15,614 nt of DNA, taken from Actinomycetes bacterium (GTDB lineage: Bacteria > Actinomycetota > Thermoleophilia > Solirubrobacterales > 70-9). The notes under the pieces were generated by a model. It searched no databases. It saw only the letters and a program-made list of their open reading frames with translations, and was not told where the DNA came from. Both the position numbers and the translations under genes were made by a program. Shown piece after piece: positions 13,384 to 15,614 of this stretch. Within the stretch, counting starts at the first letter, position 1; each line of letters begins with the position of its first letter. The stretch is taken from NCBI GenBank assembly GCA_023434465.1, contig JAEYSQ010000105.1, forward strand, positions 1 through 15,614, in the 5' to 3' direction.

Positions 13384-14950
13384 CGTCGAGACCGGACCTG
13401 GGCGGTTCACGTTCGAACACGGTAACCGTCACCGGGTAGAGGCCGTCGAAAACCTCCTGTTCGGCCACTTGCCAGCCATCCGGGATTTCGAGGTGACCGT
13501 CGCCGACGAAAAGCTTCCCTTGAAGCAACTCGTCCTGTCCGGTGAGGGTGGCGACGAACACCCGGCCGGACCCGGAGAACGCCTGCCGGACCTGAGCTTT
13601 CCGGTCAGGAACCCGGCCCCCGGGAAGGAAGGGTGGCTGGCCGGTCTGAAGATTGAGTCGATACTCATGCTCCCGCTCGCCCTCGAGGTAGGCGTCAAGC
13701 GGAGTCAGCGGCACGGGGGTGATGTGGCTGTTGTCGACGATCGCGTCACCGGGCATCGATTCCGTCTCGATGAAGGCGGCCGCGTCGGAGTATCTCAGCT
13801 CGGTCCTGCCGGAATCGGCGAGTCGCACCGACCCGGACGCGAGACCCACAAGGATCAGGACCAGGGCGATCAACCCGAAACGGCGCCCGGCCCGGACCAC
13901 CGCCAGCGCGACCAGCAGCGCAAGCCCGATCCAGGCGGCGGCCAGATTGCGGCCACCGAAGGTGTCGGTGGTGACCAGTCCGGCCAGCAGCGAACCCACC
14001 GGAACCGCGAAGGTCAGGACCAGAACGAGAATCAGCGAAGATCCGGGACGCCAACCGAGCCTGCCGCTTCGGAGCGCGAAGAGGATGCCGGCCAGGCAGA
14101 GCAATGCCCCGGCGACGATCAGCCAGACGTCGATCCTCCCGTCGAGCGACCATTCGCCACGCCGCACTTCCCAGAAGAGCAGTTGCTCGACGGCAATACG
14201 TTTCGCTTCGAAACCGTGCCCTTGCAGAGCTTCGAGCAGCGGCGTCGTGGGTGAGTCGGAGTCGGCCCGAAAGCCGGCGAGCCAGGGCAGGTAGAGCACC
14301 GCCGCGGCAGTCGCGGCGAGAGTCGCGGGCCGACGCCGTTCGGGGCGCGCAAAGAGCAGCCAGATGAACTGCCCGAGCAGGTAGAAGGCTCCCGTGTAAT
14401 GCGAGTACATCGCCGCCGCGGCACTGAAGGCGAAGAGCGCCCACCAGCCGGTACCGCCCCCGCGGGCGGCCCGGAGCATCGCCCAGGTCGAGGTGGCCAG
14501 GAACAGCAGCATCATCGAGTAGCCGCGGCCGTTGCCCGACAGATAGACCAGAATCGGAGCCAAGGAGACCAGCGAGACGGCGACGAGCGCGACCCGTCGG
14601 TCGAAGAGTTCACGGGCGACCAGCCAGGTCATCGGCAGCATTCCCGCCCCGGCCAGCAGCGACGGCAGCCTGACCGCCTCGGGTGAATGCCAGAACTGTT
14701 CCGACAGCCAGGCCGCCAGGAAGAACAGGGGCGGGCTGATCTCGGCGTCGCTCTCGATCAGATCCAGGACTTCGCCCGCACTGCGACCTTCGACGATCCA
14801 GAGGGTTGACATCTCGTCGCCGTAAAGGGACTGGCCGAAGACCTTGATCCGGAGCGCCAGACCGGCCAGCACGATCAAACCCAGCACGACGAAGGCTGCG
14901 GTTCGCAGGCCTCCCGAACCCGATTCCGGAGCTGGTGCCCGCCCGTTCAT
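13376..14950 (-). CDS. GT39-like (PMT/ArnT-type) membrane glycosyltransferase, paralogue of 5837-7357
   Basis: 524 residues from the ATG at 14950, which has an AGGG 8 nt upstream; a longer frame to 15025 would run into the divergent methyltransferase gene and adds no membrane or domain feature. The first helix (17-33) is followed by YGDEMSTL with Gly44-Asp45-Glu46, the presumed catalytic loop. SDAEISPPLFFLAAWL (67-82), AAAAMYSHYT (177-186), GGRNL (332-336) and TPVPLTPL (411-418) match the first GT39-like protein in order and spacing. About ten membrane helices precede a soluble C-terminal region from about 380. Expected role: sugar transfer from a polyprenyl-phosphate donor at the outer membrane face. 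It is the first gene of a three-gene minus-strand operon; its stop lies inside the next gene's 5' end (8 nt overlap). Acceptor unknown. Confidence 0.87.
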   Translation of the reverse strand: MNGRAPAPESGSGGLRTAAFVVLGLIVLAGLALRIKVFGQSLYGDEMSTLWIVEGRSAGEVLDLIESDAEISPPLFFLAAWLSEQFWHSPEAVRLPSLLAGAGMLPMTWLVARELFDRRVALVAVSLVSLAPILVYLSGNGRGYSMMLLFLATSTWAMLRAARGGGTGWWALFAFSAAAAMYSHYTGAFYLLGQFIWLLFARPERRRPATLAATAAAVLYLPWLAGFRADSDSPTTPLLEALQGHGFEAKRIAVEQLLFWEVRRGEWSLDGRIDVWLIVAGALLCLAGILFALRSGRLGWRPGSSLILVLVLTFAVPVGSLLAGLVTTDTFGGRNLAAAWIGLALLVALAVVRAGRRFGLIALVLILVGLASGSVRLADSGRTELRYSDAAAFIETESMPGDAIVDNSHITPVPLTPLDAYLEGEREHEYRLNLQTGQPPFLPGGRVPDRKAQVRQAFSGSGRVFVATLTGQDELLQGKLFVGDGHLEIPDGWQVAEQEVFDGLYPVTVTVFEREPPRSGLDDE

Positions 14951-14978
14951 GACCGTAACCCTGTCAAGATTCGCGCCG

Positions 14979-15614
14979 ATGAAGGTCACCGGTGAACGGG
15001 TGATGACGCCCGAAGGCGGATTCAACCCGACCTGGCAGCGCCATGTCGCTGCCTATGAACTGAACGAATCGAGGTTCGGACCGGGATGCGTGCTCGATCT
15101 CGGCTGCGGCGTCGGTCACAGCTTTCACCTCCTCTCCCCGCGGGAGACGATCGGCGTCGACATCGATCCCGATGCCCTCGAAGGCCAGGACCGGGAGACC
15201 GTGGTCGCCGACATGCGTGATCTTCCTTTCGAATCGGGGCGCTTTGCTTCGGTGCTTTCAGTTCATTCGCTCGAGCATGTGCCGGACCCCGAAAGGGTCG
15301 TGAGCGAAGTCGCCCGGGTACTCGAGCCTTCCGGCCTCGCCCTCTTCGTCACCCCGAACCGCCTCACCTTCGGGCGCCCCGACGAGATCATCGATCCGTT
15401 CCACTTCATCGAGTTCAGCGCCGATCAGCTCGAGTCGCTCTGCCTCGAGGCTTTTTCCGAAGTCAGCCTCGAAGGCATCTTCGGATCCGATCGGTACATG
15501 GAGATCCACGATGAGGAACGGGCAACCCTTGACCGGGTGCTCGGCTTCGATCCGCTGAAACTCCGGCGGGTGGTCCCGTTGCGGACCAAACAATGGCTCT
15601 ACGACAGGATGCTC
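14979..15614 (+). CDS. Class I SAM-dependent methyltransferase, partial (3' end off the right edge)
   Basis: The frame is open from the ATG at 14979 to the window edge (212 codons, no stop), so the C-terminus is missing. RVMTPEGGFNPTWQRHVAAY (8-27) precedes motif I VLDLGCGVGHS (38-48), acidic strand end GVDIDP (59-64), VADMRDLPFESGRF (76-89), HSLEHVPDPERVV (96-108) and FVTPNRLTFGRPDEIIDP (123-140) with the His142 region PFHFIEFSADQL. The layout fits the methyltransferases common next to glycosyltransferases in actinobacterial glycan clusters. The start at 14979 is preferred over the ATG at 15003 because it keeps the RVMTPEGGF lead intact; neither has a Shine-Dalgarno. It is divergent from the GT39-like gene with a 28 bp gap. 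Substrate unknown. Confidence 0.85.
   Translation, partial: MKVTGERVMTPEGGFNPTWQRHVAAYELNESRFGPGCVLDLGCGVGHSFHLLSPRETIGVDIDPDALEGQDRETVVADMRDLPFESGRFASVLSVHSLEHVPDPERVVSEVARVLEPSGLALFVTPNRLTFGRPDEIIDPFHFIEFSADQLESLCLEAFSEVSLEGIFGSDRYMEIHDEERATLDRVLGFDPLKLRRVVPLRTKQWLYDRML

Noticed and set aside
13384..13410. Nine-residue N-terminal extension of the methyltransferase from a GTG at 13410.
   Set aside because: It would raise the overlap with the upstream gene to 35 nt and has no ribosome site; the ATG at 13383 fits the family N-terminus better.
12301..13425. Plus-strand open frame of 374 codons opposite the GT2 and methyltransferase genes.
   Set aside because: It spans two well-supported minus-strand genes and the gap between them; no motif or ribosome site supports it.
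13469..14254. Plus-strand open frame of 261 codons opposite the second GT39-like gene.
   Set aside because: Its Gly/Arg/Gln/Asp-rich translation has no domain, and the opposite strand encodes conserved GT39 motifs.
14962..14967. Perfect TTGACA on the minus strand upstream of the GT39-like gene.
   Set aside because: It lies only 11 nt before the ATG at 14950, and no -10 box follows at 16-18 nt, so it cannot serve that start; probably chance.

Overview
The window is a dense, high-GC (strong G/C third-position bias) piece of a cell-surface polysaccharide locus. It holds fifteen protein genes with almost no intergenic DNA; the outermost two are cut by the window edges. I see no tRNA, rRNA, CRISPR array, insertion sequence or phage gene. 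The codon use, the frequent GTG starts, start codons lacking a Shine-Dalgarno but preceded closely by a TANNNT -10-like box, and the gene families together suggest a high-GC actinobacterium. A Thermoleophilia/Solirubrobacterales-like lineage is my guess, but the sequence alone does not prove it.

Layout. Left block, minus strand (5070 down to 1): a two-domain glycosyltransferase (GT2 plus WsaF-like GT4), the ABC polysaccharide exporter ATPase (Wzt type, with a C-terminal extension) and permease (Wzm type), then a multi-membrane GT-C-like protein that runs off the left edge. A single plus-strand gene (5106-5855) encodes a DPM1-like polyprenyl-phosphate glycosyltransferase. Its tail overlaps a minus-strand operon (10720 down to 5837) encoding two left-handed-beta-helix acyltransferases, two PhyH-type Fe(II)/2-oxoglutarate dioxygenases and a GT39-like membrane glycosyltransferase. 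A second single plus-strand gene (10757-11719) is a methyltransferase-like protein with a coiled-coil tail. It converges on a third minus-strand operon (14950 down to 11740) encoding a second GT39-like protein, a class I methyltransferase and a StrF-type GT2. The last gene (14979 to the right edge) is a divergent methyltransferase, incomplete at its 3' end.

How they may work together (inference). Cytoplasmic GT2/GT4 enzymes build a lipid-linked glycan. Acyltransferases, methyltransferases and possibly the PhyH oxygenases decorate it. Wzt/Wzm export it, with the Wzt C-terminal domain possibly reading a terminal modification. The DPM1-like enzyme charges a polyprenyl phosphate that the GT-C proteins use outside the membrane to add side-branch sugars. 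No initiating phosphoglycosyltransferase, nucleotide-sugar synthesis gene, GtrA-like flippase or Wzy polymerase is visible, so these would have to lie elsewhere.

The most striking features are the paralogue pairs: two adjacent PhyH oxygenases, two adjacent acyltransferases and two clearly related GT39 proteins (plus a third, more distant GT-C). Also notable are the ~30-36 bp divergent intergenic gaps that carry overlapping -10-like boxes.
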